A stretch of 64,000 nucleotides of DNA from Arcobacter siniprincipis (lineage in GTDB: Bacteria > Campylobacterota > Campylobacteria > Campylobacterales > Arcobacteraceae): the NCBI RefSeq assembly GCF_048571125.1, contig NZ_CP182343.1, positions 3,100,001 through 3,164,000 of the forward strand, in the 5' to 3' direction. The translations under genes and the position numbers were made by a program. This document shows positions 18,032 to 26,860 of the stretch, in pieces. Each line of letters starts with the position of its first letter. Position 1 is the stretch's first letter. Below the pieces are notes generated by a model. That model was not told the origin of the DNA, searched no databases, and worked only from the letters and a program-made list of their open reading frames with translations.

Positions 18032-18244
18032 ATGTCAGAAAATTTCATTCCAGAAGATATTATTAAAATTCAAAAAAAACTTGCAAGCTTTGAAAAAGGT
18101 TCAAGGAATTATAAAAAATATACTAAGATACTAGCAAAGCACATAAAAAAATTTACTATGAAAAAAAGAGTTAATTCCCATATTAAGACAATTGAAAACA
18201 TTCAAAAGATTGATGAAGAGATAAATAAAAAAGAAAAAGAATAA
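18032..18244 (+). CDS. small basic coiled-coil protein, unknown function
   Basis: The 70-residue product is lysine-rich and almost entirely helical, with heptad-like spacing of hydrophobic residues in the second half. It has no signal peptide or membrane segment. A weak TTAGG lies before the ATG. It precedes recA by 87 bases on the same strand and diverges from pseB. I do not recognise a family. The codon pattern and clean position between genes support a real gene, but a role in nucleic-acid binding or in RecA function would only be a guess. Confidence 0.6.
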   Translation: MSENFIPEDIIKIQKKLASFEKGSRNYKKYTKILAKHIKKFTMKKRVNSHIKTIENIQKIDEEINKKEKE

Positions 18245-18293
18245 AATTTTATTGCAATTTGTAATAATTTTTCTTAATTAAAAAACTTTCTGA

Positions 18294-18299
18294 TAGAAT
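18294..18299 (+). promoter_or_regulatory. probable -10 element of recA promoter
   Basis: TAGAAT, with TG two bases upstream of it (TGATAGAAT), sits 33 bases before the recA start in an A/T-rich tract, as expected for the housekeeping sigma factor of Campylobacterota, where -35 boxes are weak. No LexA-type palindrome is seen. Confidence 0.4.
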
Positions 18300-18331
18300 T
18301 ACACAAAATTAAATAACACGCAGGAAAAATT

Positions 18332-19372
18332 ATGGATGATAATCAAAAAAAATCACTAGACTTAGCAATCAAACAAATTGACAAAGCTTTCGGAAAAGGT
18401 TCACTAGTAAGATTAGGGGATAAAGAAACAGTTCCAGTTGAGTCTATAAGTACAGGTTCATTGGGACTTGACTTAGCATTAGGGGTTGGAGGGTTACCAA
18501 AGGGAAGAGTAATAGAAATATATGGACCTGAATCTTCAGGTAAAACTACACTTACTCTTCATGCAATAGCAGAATGTCAAAGACAAGGTGGAGTTTGTGC
18601 TTTTATTGATGCAGAACATGCACTTGATGTAGTTTATGCAAAAAATTTAGGAGTAGACACTGATAACTTACTTGTTTCTCAACCAGATTTTGGAGAACAA
18701 GCTTTAGAGATACTAGAAACTGTTATTAGAAGTGGGGCTGTTGATTTAATAGTAATTGACTCTGTTGCAGCACTTACTCCAAAAGTAGAGATTGATGGTG
18801 ATATGGATGACCAACAAGTAGGTGTTCAAGCAAGACTTATGAGTAAAGCTTTAAGAAAAATTACTGGTATTTTACATAAAATGAACTGTACTGTAATCTT
18901 TATCAACCAAATCAGAATGAAAATTGGAATGACAGGATATGGAAGTCCAGAAACTACAACTGGTGGAAATGCACTTAAATTTTACTCTTCTATTAGACTT
19001 GATATTAGAAGAATAGCAACACTTAAACAAGCTGAAAATTCTATTGGAAATAGAGTAAAAGTAAAAGTTGTAAAAAATAAAGTTGCACCTCCTTTCAAAC
19101 AAGCAGAGTTTGATATTATGTTTGGAGAAGGTATCTCAAAAATGGGAGAACTTGTTGATTATGGTGTTAAACTTGATATTGTTGATAAAGCTGGAGCTTG
19201 GTTTAGCTACAATGACAGTAAAATCGGTCAAGGAAAAGAGAACTCAAAAGTATTCTTAAGAGATAATCCTGAAATAGCAAAAGAGATTGAAGATAAAATT
19301 CTTGAAGCTATGGGAGTAAATGATGCTGTACCATTTGATGGCGATGAAAGTTCAGAAGAAGGTGAAGATTAA
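18332..19372 (+). CDS. recA: recombinase RecA
   Basis: RecA catalyses strand exchange in homologous recombination and repair. The 346-residue protein has Walker A GPESSGKT at 65-72, DAEHALD, Walker B LIVIDSVAAL, the L1/L2 DNA-binding loops (MSKALRKITG and TGYGSPETTTGGNALKFY) and an acidic C-terminal tail ending EEGED. Length and order are typical. AGGA precedes the ATG at a good distance. The order recA – eno – FtsB-like – AMIN protein is the same as in Campylobacter jejuni, which supports the taxonomic assignment. No intein or interruption is present. Confidence 0.98.
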   Translation: MDDNQKKSLDLAIKQIDKAFGKGSLVRLGDKETVPVESISTGSLGLDLALGVGGLPKGRVIEIYGPESSGKTTLTLHAIAECQRQGGVCAFIDAEHALDVVYAKNLGVDTDNLLVSQPDFGEQALEILETVIRSGAVDLIVIDSVAALTPKVEIDGDMDDQQVGVQARLMSKALRKITGILHKMNCTVIFINQIRMKIGMTGYGSPETTTGGNALKFYSSIRLDIRRIATLKQAENSIGNRVKVKVVKNKVAPPFKQAEFDIMFGEGISKMGELVDYGVKLDIVDKAGAWFSYNDSKIGQGKENSKVFLRDNPEIAKEIEDKILEAMGVNDAVPFDGDESSEEGED

Positions 19373-19396
19373 TCTAAGAGAAAACTCTCTTAGATT
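19371..19396 (+). terminator. hairpin directly after recA
   Basis: AATCTAAGAG and CTCTTAGATT form a perfect 10-bp stem with a 6-base loop, starting within the recA stop codon. The tract after it is A-rich (TTAAAACC) rather than T-rich, so it may act as an mRNA 3' stabiliser or a weak terminator. Confidence 0.5.
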
Positions 19397-19523
19397 AAAA
19401 CCTTTTATTACTACAATATCCAAAACTACCCCAAATAATCACAAATACCTCAAACCACAAAAGAACTTTAAAATAAAATTTTAGATAAAATAATATAAAT
19501 TTAAATATTTATAGGAGACCTAC

Positions 19524-20801
19524 GTGGTATATATTGATAACATTTATGCTGATGAAGTATTAGATTCAAGAGGAAATCCAACAGTTAGAGCAACAGTAAT
19601 TTTAAGTGATGGTACAAAACAAAGTGCGATTGTACCAAGTGGGGCAAGTACTGGAAAAAGAGAAGCACTAGAATTAAGAGATGGGGATGATAGATTTTTA
19701 GGAAAAGGTGTTTTAAAAGCAGTTGAAAATGTAAATACTACAATTGCAAATGAAGTAATCGGTTTAAGCCCATATAATCAAGCAGAAATAGATGCTACAA
19801 TGAAAGATATAGATGGAACAAGTAATTATTCAAACCTAGGTGCAAATGCAGTTCTAGGTGTTTCTATGGCTGTAGCAAGAGCTGCTGCTGCATCTTTAGA
19901 AATTCCTTTATATAGATATTTAGGTGGGGCAAATGCTATGACTATGCCTGTACCTATGTTTAATATCATAAATGGTGGAGAACATGCAAATAATTCTGTT
20001 GATTTTCAAGAATATATGGTTATGCCAGTTGGTTTTGAAAACTTCAATGATGGATTAAGAGCAGTATCTGAAATCTATCAAAACCTTAAAAAAGTAATTG
20101 ATGAAATGGGTGAATCAACTGCAGTTGGTGATGAAGGTGGGTTTGCCCCAAATTTAAAATCAAATGAAGAACCTATTCAAGTTATTTTAAAAGCAGTAGA
20201 AAAAGCTGGATACAAAGCTGGTGAACAAATTGCAATCGCACTTGATGTTGCAGCTTCAGAAATCATAAATGACAAAGGTCTTTATGTATTAAAATCTGAA
20301 AATAGAGAATTAACTTCAAAAGAGTTAGTTGCTTATTATGCTGATTTATGTTCAAAATACCCAATTGTATCTATCGAAGATGGATTGAGTGAAGATGACT
20401 GGGATGGTTGGAAAATATTAACTGAAGAACTTGGTTCTAAAATTCAACTTGTAGGTGATGATTTATTTGTTACAAATGCAAATATCCTAGCAGAAGGAAT
20501 TCAAAAAGGAATTGCAAATTCTATTTTAATCAAACCAAACCAAATTGGATCAGTTAGTGAAACAATGCAAACAATAAGACTAGCACAACGAAACAATTAT
20601 AATTGTGTTATGTCACACAGATCTGGTGAATCTGAAGATGCCTTTATTGCTGATTTTGCAGTGGCATTAAATTGTGGACAAATCAAAACTGGAAGTACAG
20701 CAAGAAGTGATAGAATCGCTAAGTATAATAGATTATTGGAAATCGGTTCTGAAATAGCATATGCTGAATATTTAGGGAAACAACCTTTTTTCAAAAAATA
20801 G
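19524..20801 (+). CDS. eno: enolase (GTG start)
   Basis: Enolase interconverts 2-phosphoglycerate and phosphoenolpyruvate; PEP is also a substrate of PseI in this window. The 425-residue protein has DEVLDSRGNPT, SGASTGKREALELRD, the metal ligands in ALDVAASE, SIEDGLSEDDW and VGDDLFVTN, and the active-site lysine region ILIKPNQIG with SHRSGE. The start is GTG at 19524, with AGGAG at 19513-19517. The next residues match the normal enolase N terminus, so no ATG is needed. A 151-base gap separates it from recA; the next gene follows after 12 bases. Confidence 0.97.
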   Translation: MVYIDNIYADEVLDSRGNPTVRATVILSDGTKQSAIVPSGASTGKREALELRDGDDRFLGKGVLKAVENVNTTIANEVIGLSPYNQAEIDATMKDIDGTSNYSNLGANAVLGVSMAVARAAAASLEIPLYRYLGGANAMTMPVPMFNIINGGEHANNSVDFQEYMVMPVGFENFNDGLRAVSEIYQNLKKVIDEMGESTAVGDEGGFAPNLKSNEEPIQVILKAVEKAGYKAGEQIAIALDVAASEIINDKGLYVLKSENRELTSKELVAYYADLCSKYPIVSIEDGLSEDDWDGWKILTEELGSKIQLVGDDLFVTNANILAEGIQKGIANSILIKPNQIGSVSETMQTIRLAQRNNYNCVMSHRSGESEDAFIADFAVALNCGQIKTGSTARSDRIAKYNRLLEIGSEIAYAEYLGKQPFFKK

Positions 20802-20813
20802 TAGTAGAATAAT

Positions 20814-21071
20814 ATGGCAGAAAAAAGTAATCGTTTTATAAGTAAAGAGGTCAAACGATTTACTGTAATAGCAATAATTTCTATTGCTATTACACTTTTT
20901 CTAAGCTATCATGTGGCAAACTTACTCTTTGGAGTAAATTCTTTTGAGGTCTATAAGTCACTTAAAAATAAAAGGTCTTATTTGATTAGTGAAATTAATA
21001 GACTTCAAGAGAGTAATGCGAGATTACAAAAAGAATATTTTGAATTAAAAAATTTGGAGCCAGAAGAATGA
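20814..21071 (+). CDS. FtsB/DivIC-like single-pass coiled-coil protein
   Basis: The 85-residue protein has a basic N terminus, one membrane segment (about residues 18-38, IAIISIAITLFLSYHVANLLF type) and a following coiled coil with the NRLQESNARLQKEY pattern. This is the layout of FtsB/DivIC septum proteins: short cytoplasmic tail, one transmembrane helix, periplasmic leucine-zipper-like helix. The same position after eno is occupied by a small protein of this kind in Campylobacter. It overlaps the next gene by 4 bases. A divisome role is inferred from architecture only. Confidence 0.65.
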   Translation: MAEKSNRFISKEVKRFTVIAIISIAITLFLSYHVANLLFGVNSFEVYKSLKNKRSYLISEINRLQESNARLQKEYFELKNLEPEE

Positions 21072-21877
21072 AATCTTTATCTTTAATTGTTACATCACTA
21101 TTAATGGTTGCTTCTTTAGAAGCAAGGGAAAATCCGTTTATGCCAACAAAAGCATATAATGATGAAGTTGCAAGACTTATGGAAATAGATCAAAACTATC
21201 CACCTGAATTTATGGAGAAAAACCAAGATATTCAAACAGAAGATATGACTCCTGTATTAAGAGAAGGTGATGTAAATAAACCAGCTCCTACTGCTGTTGC
21301 AAAAAGTGAAGAAGAGCTGAAAAAAGAGCAAATGGAAAAAGAAGCTCAACTAAGAAAAGAAAAGGAGCTTCAAGAAGCTCTAAAAAAAGTTGCAATTGCT
21401 AAAAAAGAAGCTGCAGAAGCAAAATTAGCAAAAGAAAGAGCAATCACAAAAGCTAAAGAACTTGAAGAAAGAGGCCCTGTAATTTATGTAAAGCCAAGAG
21501 CTACAACAGAAATTATGCCAAATGAGACGGAAACTCCTACTATGCAAGATGACACAAAAATGGATGTAAAAAATGTAGAAATACTACCATTTTTAAAACT
21601 TGAATACTCAAATGATAAAATGGCTTTAAATACAAAATATAAAATTATGAAAAAATTTTATCTAGAAAATGAGAAAAAATTAATCATTGATTTTAAAGCT
21701 AATGTTTCATTTTTTACTAAAAATATAGTTTTAGATTCTACTAACTTCAAAAAAATAACTGTGGGGAATCATGGAGAAGAACACTTTTTTAGAGTTGTTG
21801 TAGAAGTAGAAGATATGCCTTCAAATTATGATGTTTCTTTTGATGATACTTTAGTTTATATTCTTCCTAAACAATAA
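21068..21877 (+). CDS. periplasmic AMIN-domain protein with central coiled coil
   Basis: The 269-residue protein starts with a signal peptide (MKSLSLIVTSLLMVASLEA, cleavage near residue 19-20). A central Lys/Glu/Ala-rich helical stretch (about 80-137) follows. The C-terminal 90 residues consist of alternating strands (FLKLEYSNDKMAL, KKLIIDFKA, FFRVVVEVEDMP, YDVSFDDTLVYIL) typical of AMIN domains, which bind peptidoglycan or target proteins to the envelope. It is coupled to the FtsB-like gene by a 4-base overlap. Its last 27 bases overlap the convergent antiporter gene. The syntenic Campylobacter gene product is a periplasmic glycoprotein; the function here is not established. Confidence 0.7.
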   Translation: MKSLSLIVTSLLMVASLEARENPFMPTKAYNDEVARLMEIDQNYPPEFMEKNQDIQTEDMTPVLREGDVNKPAPTAVAKSEEELKKEQMEKEAQLRKEKELQEALKKVAIAKKEAAEAKLAKERAITKAKELEERGPVIYVKPRATTEIMPNETETPTMQDDTKMDVKNVEILPFLKLEYSNDKMALNTKYKIMKKFYLENEKKLIIDFKANVSFFTKNIVLDSTNFKKITVGNHGEEHFFRVVVEVEDMPSNYDVSFDDTLVYILPKQ

Positions 21878-23008
21878 GGTATTTAATAATTTTATTATTA
21901 TCATTACAATTAGAACTTCTAAAATAGAAGCTAATATAAATGCATAATAATAAAATTGCGTAATACTATGATTGTGATATGCCAGAGTAATAACTGCTAT
22001 TAAAAGAGTAAGTGGCATTGAATGAGAAAGTCCTATCAATAAAAACTTTCCTCCCTTTAAATCTTTCATAAATAAAAATGATGCTACAAATCGTATGAAA
22101 ATCATAGCTACAACTATCATCAAAGCTTTTACAAATAATCCATCATGAAATAAAGATTGTAACTCAAATGAGGTACCTACATGAATAAAAAATATTGGCA
22201 CAAGCCAACCAAACCCAAAATGCTCTAGTTTTGTGGGAAGTGCTTTATTATGCTCAAAAAAAGTTTTGATAAAAGTTCCAGCAATAAATGCTCCAAATGC
22301 AACTTCAAGTTTCAGATAAATCATTATAGTAATCAATAAAAAGAAAATAGCCATAGAAACACGAATATCTTGTTCTTGATGATCTTCATCTGGCATAAGA
22401 TATCTTTTTATCTCAGGATACCACCATAATAAATTATGAAATATCTTGTATATAATTATCAACACAACTAAAAAAGCTGTAAATAACATCATTGTTTTTG
22501 CAAATTCCCAGCCAAATCCAACTTCAAGTCCAGCAGAAACTGTTGTTAAAACTATAATAGAAACTATCTCTCCAACAAGACCTATCAGAATAGATAAAGA
22601 TACCCAATCCTCTTCTCCATACTCTTTTTTAAGTGCAGCTAACATACCTATAGAGATCAAAGGAAGAGTAACTACAAAAATATTACTTAATTCAAAGTAC
22701 CAAGTAATAATAAAAGATAAAGAGAATAATATAGCATTATAAACAAGTGATTTTTTCAAAATCAAAGGGTCTGAATCTATTATCTTTCTTAAATCAACTT
22801 CAAGCCCTGCTAAAAACATCAAATATAAAAATCCAAGTTCTGCAACTAACTCAAAAATAGTGTGTTCTGTAATAAGTGAAAAATATACAGCAAGAGCACC
22901 CAATATAATCTCAACAGGAACCGTTGGTATTTTAGTAAACTTTGATACTAACGGAGATATAAAAATTATAGTTGAGATTGTAATAATTATTAGGATTTCA
23001 TCTGTCAT
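21851..23008 (-). CDS. cation:proton antiporter (CPA2/KefB-like membrane domain)
   Basis: The 385-residue protein is almost entirely hydrophobic, with about 11-12 transmembrane segments. It begins with the SPLVSKFTKIPTVPVEIILG segment and contains LGFLYLMFLAGLEVDL, the conserved FLAGLE-type signature of CPA2 sodium or potassium/proton antiporters. AFGAFIAGTF and PIFFIHVGTSFEL follow. It lacks the C-terminal TrkA-N/RCK domain found in full KefB/KefC, so gating by nucleotides is not expected. The C-terminal end overlaps the convergent AMIN gene by 27 bases. The cation (sodium or potassium) cannot be told from sequence alone. Confidence 0.85.
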   Translation of the reverse strand: MTDEILIIITISTIIFISPLVSKFTKIPTVPVEIILGALAVYFSLITEHTIFELVAELGFLYLMFLAGLEVDLRKIIDSDPLILKKSLVYNAILFSLSFIITWYFELSNIFVVTLPLISIGMLAALKKEYGEEDWVSLSILIGLVGEIVSIIVLTTVSAGLEVGFGWEFAKTMMLFTAFLVVLIIIYKIFHNLLWWYPEIKRYLMPDEDHQEQDIRVSMAIFFLLITIMIYLKLEVAFGAFIAGTFIKTFFEHNKALPTKLEHFGFGWLVPIFFIHVGTSFELQSLFHDGLFVKALMIVVAMIFIRFVASFLFMKDLKGGKFLLIGLSHSMPLTLLIAVITLAYHNHSITQFYYYAFILASILEVLIVMIIIKLLNTLLFRKNIN

Positions 23009-23021
23009 TTAGTTTCCTGTT

Positions 23022-23873
23022 TTAATCTCTTTCTCTTTTTATTTTAAAGCCTAACTTTTCAAGTTCTTCCATATCTTCAATTGGAGATTTTCCAGCAGTT
23101 GTTAAATAATCTCCAATAACAAAGGCATTTGCACCTTTTTCAAAGATTTTATATTGTTCTTCTCCAAACATTAACTCTCTTCCACCAGCAACCATGATTT
23201 TCATAGCATTTGGCACCATTTTTCTAGCTAGCGCAATTAATTCAAATGCCTCTTCTCTTGTAACACTATTTTCGACAATTGGCAAAGCCTTATTTGGATG
23301 AAAGAAGTTTAAAGGTACGTTCATAGGTTCTAATGATGCGATTGATTCAAGCATAGAGATTCTTTGCTCTTGAGTCTCACCAAGACCAAAAATTCCACCA
23401 CAGACAAGTCTTAATCCCACTTCTTTTACATTTTTACAGGTTTGATATCTCTCTTGCCAAGTATGAGTTGTAACAATTTGGGGATAATAATCTTCTGCTG
23501 TTTCTAAGTTATGATTATACGCATCAACACCAGCTTCTTTTAATGTTTGAAGTTGCTCAACACTTGCAGTTCCATTACAAGCAATTAATATAAGTCCTAG
23601 ATTCTCTTTTTTTACAGCCTTTGCAGCTTCAACAACAAACTTTAGTCTCTTATCATCTAAACCTTTTCCAGCAGTTACTAAACAAAATCCATTAGCATTA
23701 TTTGCTTTTGCTCTTTTTGCTTCTTGGACAATTTGTTCTATCTCTTTTCTTTTATATCTTAATATATCTGCTTTGTATTTTACACTTTGTGTACAAAATT
23801 TACAGTCTTCATTACATGTACCACTTTCAATATTACAAATAGCACATAAAAATATTTCTTTATTTTCGTTCAT
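23022..23873 (-). CDS. bioB: biotin synthase
   Basis: BioB inserts sulfur into dethiobiotin by radical SAM chemistry. The 283-residue protein has the radical SAM cluster Cys20, Cys24 and Cys27 in CNEDCKFC, the CTQS segment, LVTAGKGLDD, YNHNLETA, GGIFGLGETQEQR and a MVAGGRE motif, all typical of BioB. It is shorter than the E. coli enzyme (346), as in other Campylobacterota, mostly by missing N- and C-terminal extensions. The start overlaps the phosphoesterase gene by 14 bases. No other biotin genes are nearby. Confidence 0.93.
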   Translation of the reverse strand: MNENKEIFLCAICNIESGTCNEDCKFCTQSVKYKADILRYKRKEIEQIVQEAKRAKANNANGFCLVTAGKGLDDKRLKFVVEAAKAVKKENLGLILIACNGTASVEQLQTLKEAGVDAYNHNLETAEDYYPQIVTTHTWQERYQTCKNVKEVGLRLVCGGIFGLGETQEQRISMLESIASLEPMNVPLNFFHPNKALPIVENSVTREEAFELIALARKMVPNAMKIMVAGGRELMFGEEQYKIFEKGANAFVIGDYLTTAGKSPIEDMEELEKLGFKIKRERD

Positions 23874-24375
23874 ATCTAATCTCTTTTTTTAAAAATTCTT
23901 TTTCATTAATATTTCTTGAGTAATAATTAATTATATACTCATTTGGGTTAATTTCCAACAATACACACTCACTCAAAGGTTTCTCTCTAGCGCATATTTC
24001 ACCAGGATTTAAAAATAAAGTACCTTCTTTATAGTCACTTTCAAATATATGAGTATGTCCAAAAATCACTACATCACTATCCCCATTTAGATAAAAAGGT
24101 AAGTGCATAAGTTTAAACTTTACATCTTCAATTTTAAATAAATAAGGTTCGTTTTCTATTTTGTATTCATTTGAAAGATACACTAAAGAGTTGTCATTAT
24201 TTCCATAAACACACACATAAGGCAAACTTGACTCTTTTAATAATTCTAAATTTTCTTTCAAACATAAATCACCTGCGTGAACCAAGTACTGTGCACCTTG
24301 TAATTTTAAAAAATCAATAGCTTCTTTTGTAAAATCAACTTTATTGTGACTATCAGAAAGAACTGCTACTTTCAA
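23860..24375 (-). CDS. YfcE/MJ0936-type metallophosphoesterase (TTG start)
   Basis: The 171-residue protein shows the calcineurin-like metal motifs DSHNK (8-12), HAGDL (33-37), YGNNDN (58-63) and the GHTH motif in VIFGHTHIFE, the order expected for MJ0936/YfcE phosphodiesterases. The start codon is TTG at 24373-24375, two bases after the topA stop; there is no ATG before the first metal motif. It probably hydrolyses small phosphodiesters in the cytoplasm, but the natural substrate of this family is not known. Confidence 0.82.
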   Translation of the reverse strand: MKVAVLSDSHNKVDFTKEAIDFLKLQGAQYLVHAGDLCLKENLELLKESSLPYVCVYGNNDNSLVYLSNEYKIENEPYLFKIEDVKFKLMHLPFYLNGDSDVVIFGHTHIFESDYKEGTLFLNPGEICAREKPLSECVLLEINPNEYIINYYSRNINEKEFLKKEIRYERK

Positions 24376-24377
24376 GT

Positions 24378-26771
24378 TTATTTCTCTTTTTTAGCAGTTG
24401 TTTTCTTTGTTGTTGTCTTTTTTACAGGAGCTCTCTTCGCAGGAGCTTTTTTTGTTGCTGTTTTTGTCGTTGTCTTTGCAGCAGCTGTTTTTTTAGCTGG
24501 TGCTCTTTTTGAAGTTTTTGAGTCATTTTCAATAATACTTAAACAATCTTCCAACTCTAAAGCTGCAGCATCTTTACCTTTTGGTATTTTATAGTTTTTT
24601 CTACCTTGTTTGATATAAGGTCCATATCTTCCATCAAGAACTTGAATTTTTTCTTTTTCAAAGTTTTTAATAGTAGCTTTTGCTTTTTCTTCATCAATTT
24701 GTTTTATTATTTCTAAAGCTCTTGGTAGTTCAACTTTATAGGGATCATCTTCTTTTAATGAATAATATTTTGTTTTTACTTGTAAATATGGACCAAATCT
24801 TCCAATATTTGCTTTAATATCTTCACCATCAGCAGTTTGTCCTACAACTCTTGGAAGAGTAAATAAAAACATCGCTTCATCCATAGTAATTGTATCCATA
24901 TTTAGATGAGCTGGAATCGCTACGAAAAGAGGTTTTTCTTCATCATCTTTTGTTCCAATTTGAACAAATGGCCCAAATCTTCCTACTCTTGCACTTACAG
25001 GTTTTCCAGATTTTGGATCAGTTCCTATTTCTCTTATTTGTAAATAGTCTTCTTTATTTACGCTCTCTTCTTTTTCATCGATAGTTTTTTTGAAATCCCC
25101 ATAAAAGTCTTTCATTACTTGTTGCCAAGCAATTTTACCATCTGCAATATCATCAAACTCTTCTTCAACTTTTGCCGTAAACCCTAAATCTAAAATATTA
25201 GGGAAATGGTCAGTTAAAAATGAATTCACAATTTCACCAGTTGGTGTAGGTATAAGTTTTTTATCTTCTGATTTAGTTATATACTCTCTTGCTTGAATAG
25301 TAGAAATCGTAGGAGCATAAGTTGATGGTCTTCCTATTCCTTCACTCTCTAATTTTTTTACAAGTGAAGCTTCTGTATATCTTGCTGGTGGTTTTGTAAA
25401 GTTTTGTTCTAAATCTAATTTTTCTAAATCTAATTTTGTTCCAACTTTAATTGATGGTAATATTTTTTCACTACTATCAAGTGCAGATTCAGGATTATCA
25501 CTTCCTTCTGTATAAACTTTCATAAATCCAGGGAAAATAATTCTTTGTCCCTTAACTTGAAATTCATACTCTTTATCTTTTCCTGCACTTATTTTATATG
25601 TAGTATTTGCTATTTTTGCAGTTTGCATTTGAGTAGCAAGTGTTCTTTTCCAAATAAGACTATAAAGTCTAAATTGTGCATTATCCACATAAGCTTTTAT
25701 CATACTTGGTTTTAAACTTAAATCTACAGGTCTAATAGCTTCGTGAGCCTCTTGTGCCCCTTTAGCTTTTGATTTGTACACTCTTGGGCTTTTTAGGCTA
25801 TATTCAGCTCCATAGGTTTTCTCAATCACTTCTTTAGCTGCACTTGTAGCAACTGTTGAAAGATTTAAGGAGTCTGTTCTCATATATGTAATCAAACCAC
25901 CTGTATGATTTGGAATATTTTGAATATTTCCCTCATATAGCTGTTGAGCTATTACCATAGTTTGTTTTACAGAATATCCAAGCTTTCTACTAGCTTCTTG
26001 TTGTAATGTTGAAGTTGTAAAAGGCGCTGCTGGATTTCTTTTGCTTTCACTTTCATCTATATCAAAAAGTTCAAAATCACCTTGATTTATTGAAGCTTCT
26101 ATCTCTTTTGCTTCTTGCTCATTTTTGACTTTTTTAACTTTTCCATTGATTTTTGCTAATTCAGTATTTAATTGGGGATTTATAAAATCAGCTTTTATTT
26201 TCCAAAACTCTTCTGGAATAAAGGCTCTAATTTCATTTTCTCTATCAACTATTATTCTAACAGCAACACTTTGAACTCTTCCAGCACTTAGTCCATATCT
26301 TACTTTTTTCCATAATAGTGGCGAAAGTTCATATCCAACAGCTCTATCTAAGATTCTTCTTGCTTGTTGGGCATCAACCAAGTTTTGATTTACTTCCCTT
26401 GGATTTTCTAGGGCTTTTAAAATTGCACCCTTTGTAATCTCATGAAATACGATTCTTTTTAGTGGATTTTTTTCAACTTTAAGTGCAGGGATAAGATGCC
26501 AAGCAATAGCTTCTCCCTCCCTATCCTCATCGGCTGCGAGGTAGATAGTTGTATCTTTTGTTATCTCTTTTTTCAAATCAGCAATTACTTTTCTTTTATC
26601 CGTGGAAATCAGATATTGAGGTTTGAAGTTATCAGCTGGGTCAAACCCTAATTTTGACTTTGGTAAGTCTCTTACATGGCCCATAGATGCCATAACTTTA
26701 TAATCTGATCCTAAGAATTTTGAAATTGTTTTTGCTTTTGCTGGTGATTCGACGATAACTAAATTTTTCAC
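24378..26771 (-). CDS. topA: DNA topoisomerase I with lysine/alanine-rich C-terminal tail
   Basis: TopA relaxes negatively supercoiled DNA. The 797-residue protein has the Toprim motifs ESPAKAK (8-14) and DEDREGE (81-87), the catalytic Tyr296 in ITYMRTDS, and SAGRVQSVA. Three Toprim_C-type repeats follow, each with GRFGPF/GRFGPY/GRYGPY. The cysteine zinc fingers found at the end of E. coli TopA are missing. The protein ends instead in about 45 residues of KK, TT, AP and AK repeats resembling histone H1 tails (DNA 24381-24512). Such tails occur in some bacterial topoisomerases and probably bind DNA non-specifically. Confidence 0.95.
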   Translation of the reverse strand: MKNLVIVESPAKAKTISKFLGSDYKVMASMGHVRDLPKSKLGFDPADNFKPQYLISTDKRKVIADLKKEITKDTTIYLAADEDREGEAIAWHLIPALKVEKNPLKRIVFHEITKGAILKALENPREVNQNLVDAQQARRILDRAVGYELSPLLWKKVRYGLSAGRVQSVAVRIIVDRENEIRAFIPEEFWKIKADFINPQLNTELAKINGKVKKVKNEQEAKEIEASINQGDFELFDIDESESKRNPAAPFTTSTLQQEASRKLGYSVKQTMVIAQQLYEGNIQNIPNHTGGLITYMRTDSLNLSTVATSAAKEVIEKTYGAEYSLKSPRVYKSKAKGAQEAHEAIRPVDLSLKPSMIKAYVDNAQFRLYSLIWKRTLATQMQTAKIANTTYKISAGKDKEYEFQVKGQRIIFPGFMKVYTEGSDNPESALDSSEKILPSIKVGTKLDLEKLDLEQNFTKPPARYTEASLVKKLESEGIGRPSTYAPTISTIQAREYITKSEDKKLIPTPTGEIVNSFLTDHFPNILDLGFTAKVEEEFDDIADGKIAWQQVMKDFYGDFKKTIDEKEESVNKEDYLQIREIGTDPKSGKPVSARVGRFGPFVQIGTKDDEEKPLFVAIPAHLNMDTITMDEAMFLFTLPRVVGQTADGEDIKANIGRFGPYLQVKTKYYSLKEDDPYKVELPRALEIIKQIDEEKAKATIKNFEKEKIQVLDGRYGPYIKQGRKNYKIPKGKDAAALELEDCLSIIENDSKTSKRAPAKKTAAAKTTTKTATKKAPAKRAPVKKTTTKKTTAKKEK

Positions 26772-26860
26772 TATAAAAATAACCCTTCTGATTTTTTTTG
26801 AGCAAGAATTCTAACATAATTAGATTAAAAGCACTTAAGCTTTAAAATTAACATCTTTAT

